Translations under genes and position numbers: made by a program
From: Solirubrobacterales bacterium
Lineage (GTDB): Bacteria; Actinomycetota; Thermoleophilia; Solirubrobacterales; Solirubrobacteraceae
DNA length: 5,814 nt
Assembly: GCA_019240015.1 (NCBI GenBank)
Contig: JAFAZB010000410.1
Location: 1-5,814 of the forward strand
Direction: 5' to 3'
Part shown: positions 5,265 to 5,814 of the stretch, one piece after another
Layout: every line of letters starts with the position of its first letter
Position numbering within the stretch: the first letter of the stretch is position 1
Notes under the pieces: model-generated
The model's input: the letters and a program-made list of their open reading frames with translations, nothing else
The model's database searches: none
What the model was told of the DNA's origin: nothing

Positions 5265-5294
5265 CCACACTTGGCGCGTCCGCCGAGGCCCGAC
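5265..5294. other. 30-bp convergent intergenic stretch
   Basis: The plus-strand lipoprotein gene and the minus-strand ABC-F gene end 30 bp apart. Only a short GGCG/CGCC match (about 5275-5286) is visible, with no T run, so I cannot call an intrinsic terminator for either gene. Confidence 0.5.
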
Positions 5295-5814
5295 TCACTC
5301 CGCGGTCGCCTGCCAGCGTTCGTAGGCCGCCTCCACGTCCCGCGTCGCCTGCTCGTGGCGGGCCGAGGATCTGGCCGCGGCCTGCGGCGTCGACCAGGCG
5401 GCGGGGTCCGCGAGCTCGTCCTCGATCGCCTTCAAGGCCGCTTCCGCGGCCTCGATCTCCCGCTCCAGCTCCCCTGTGCCAGCGGATTTCGGCGCCGGAG
5501 GCGAGCGCTTCGGACGCGGGCTCGCGGGCGGGGACTGCGGCCCGGGCCGCGGACGTTCGCGCTCCTCCCGCTCCGCCCGCGCCCGCGCTTCGCGCTCGCG
5601 CACGTAGTCTGCCCACCCGCCCCCGTAGCTGCGCAGCGCGCGGTCCTCGACCGCGATCGTCCGCGTCCCCACCGCGTCGAGCAGCGCGCGATCGTGGGAG
5701 ACCAGGATCAGCGAGCCCTCGAACGCCCGCAGCGCCTCCTCGAGCGCCTCGCGGCTCTCCAGATCCAGGTGGTTGGTCGGCTCGTCGAGGATCAGGACGT
5801 TGGCGCCCGAGCTG
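5295..5814 (-). CDS. ABC-F type ATPase, C-terminal 172 residues (cut by the window edge)
   Basis: This is the end of a soluble duplicated-ATPase protein of the ABC-F class, whose members act at the ribosome and lack membrane domains. The visible part opens in the last nucleotide-binding domain. It has Walker B with the ABC-F signature LILDEPTNHLD (about residues 7-17 of the fragment) and the H-switch SHDR (39-42). Then comes the domain end SYGGGWADYV (about 60-69), a charged Arg/Glu helix, a Pro/Lys/Ser-rich linker (about 83-107), and a final Glu/Ala-rich coiled coil (about 111-172). Because a C-terminal extension follows and no further ATPase domain appears, this is the second domain. The coiled-coil tail resembles the Uup-like C-terminal domain, but a subfamily (Uup, EttA-like or antibiotic-resistance type) cannot be set without the linker and first domain. 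The start is beyond base 5814. The TGA stop is at 5295-5297. Confidence 0.93.
   Translation of the reverse strand, partial: SSGANVLILDEPTNHLDLESREALEEALRAFEGSLILVSHDRALLDAVGTRTIAVEDRALRSYGGGWADYVREREARARAEREERERPRPGPQSPPASPRPKRSPPAPKSAGTGELEREIEAAEAALKAIEDELADPAAWSTPQAAARSSARHEQATRDVEAAYERWQATAE

Overview
The window is a high-GC bacterial chromosome segment with G/C-ending codons. The two-component genes, the duplicated CMRxHG..FPDP lipoprotein and the tandem small membrane proteins point to Actinomycetota. The class Thermoleophilia (Solirubrobacterales-like) is my best guess. That placement rests on remembered family resemblance and not on a search.

Layout, left to right. Five complete genes and one partial gene lie on the minus strand between 1 and 4567 and are transcribed right to left. 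They are a canonical OmpR-type response regulator (3914-4567), a membrane histidine kinase (2575-3903), a second, atypical OmpR-type regulator (1755-2561), a small four-helix membrane protein (1391-1744), then, after a repeat-rich gap of 332 bp, another four-helix membrane protein (594-1058) and the N-terminal 190 codons of uvrC (1-571). The first four genes are separated by 13 nt or less, so they look like one operon. The uvrC pair is probably a separate transcription unit or a read-through. On the plus strand, divergent from the operon across a 118-bp intergenic region, is a lipoprotein with two copies of a Cys-bracketed module (4686-5264). Converging on it from the right edge is the C-terminal end of an ABC-F type ATPase (5295-5814, minus).

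How it may work together. The kinase and first regulator form a complete phosphorelay pair: H227 in HELRT on the kinase and D51 on the regulator. The divergent promoter region carries an 11-bp-spaced GTTAC direct repeat and an 8-bp inverted repeat, the geometry expected of an OmpR/PhoB-family operator. Autoregulation plus control of the lipoprotein is therefore a reasonable hypothesis. The second regulator has Asn (N59) where the phospho-accepting Asp should be, while the rest of the receiver pocket is kept. It is probably a phosphorylation-independent or dominant-state partner in a one-kinase, two-regulator cassette.

The most unusual features are this pseudo-receiver in the operon, the duplicated four-Cys lipoprotein with a Tat-like signal, the probable operator between them, and six tandem 19-bp units that begin inside the stop codon of the small membrane gene. 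I saw no CRISPR array, transposase, tRNA or rRNA.
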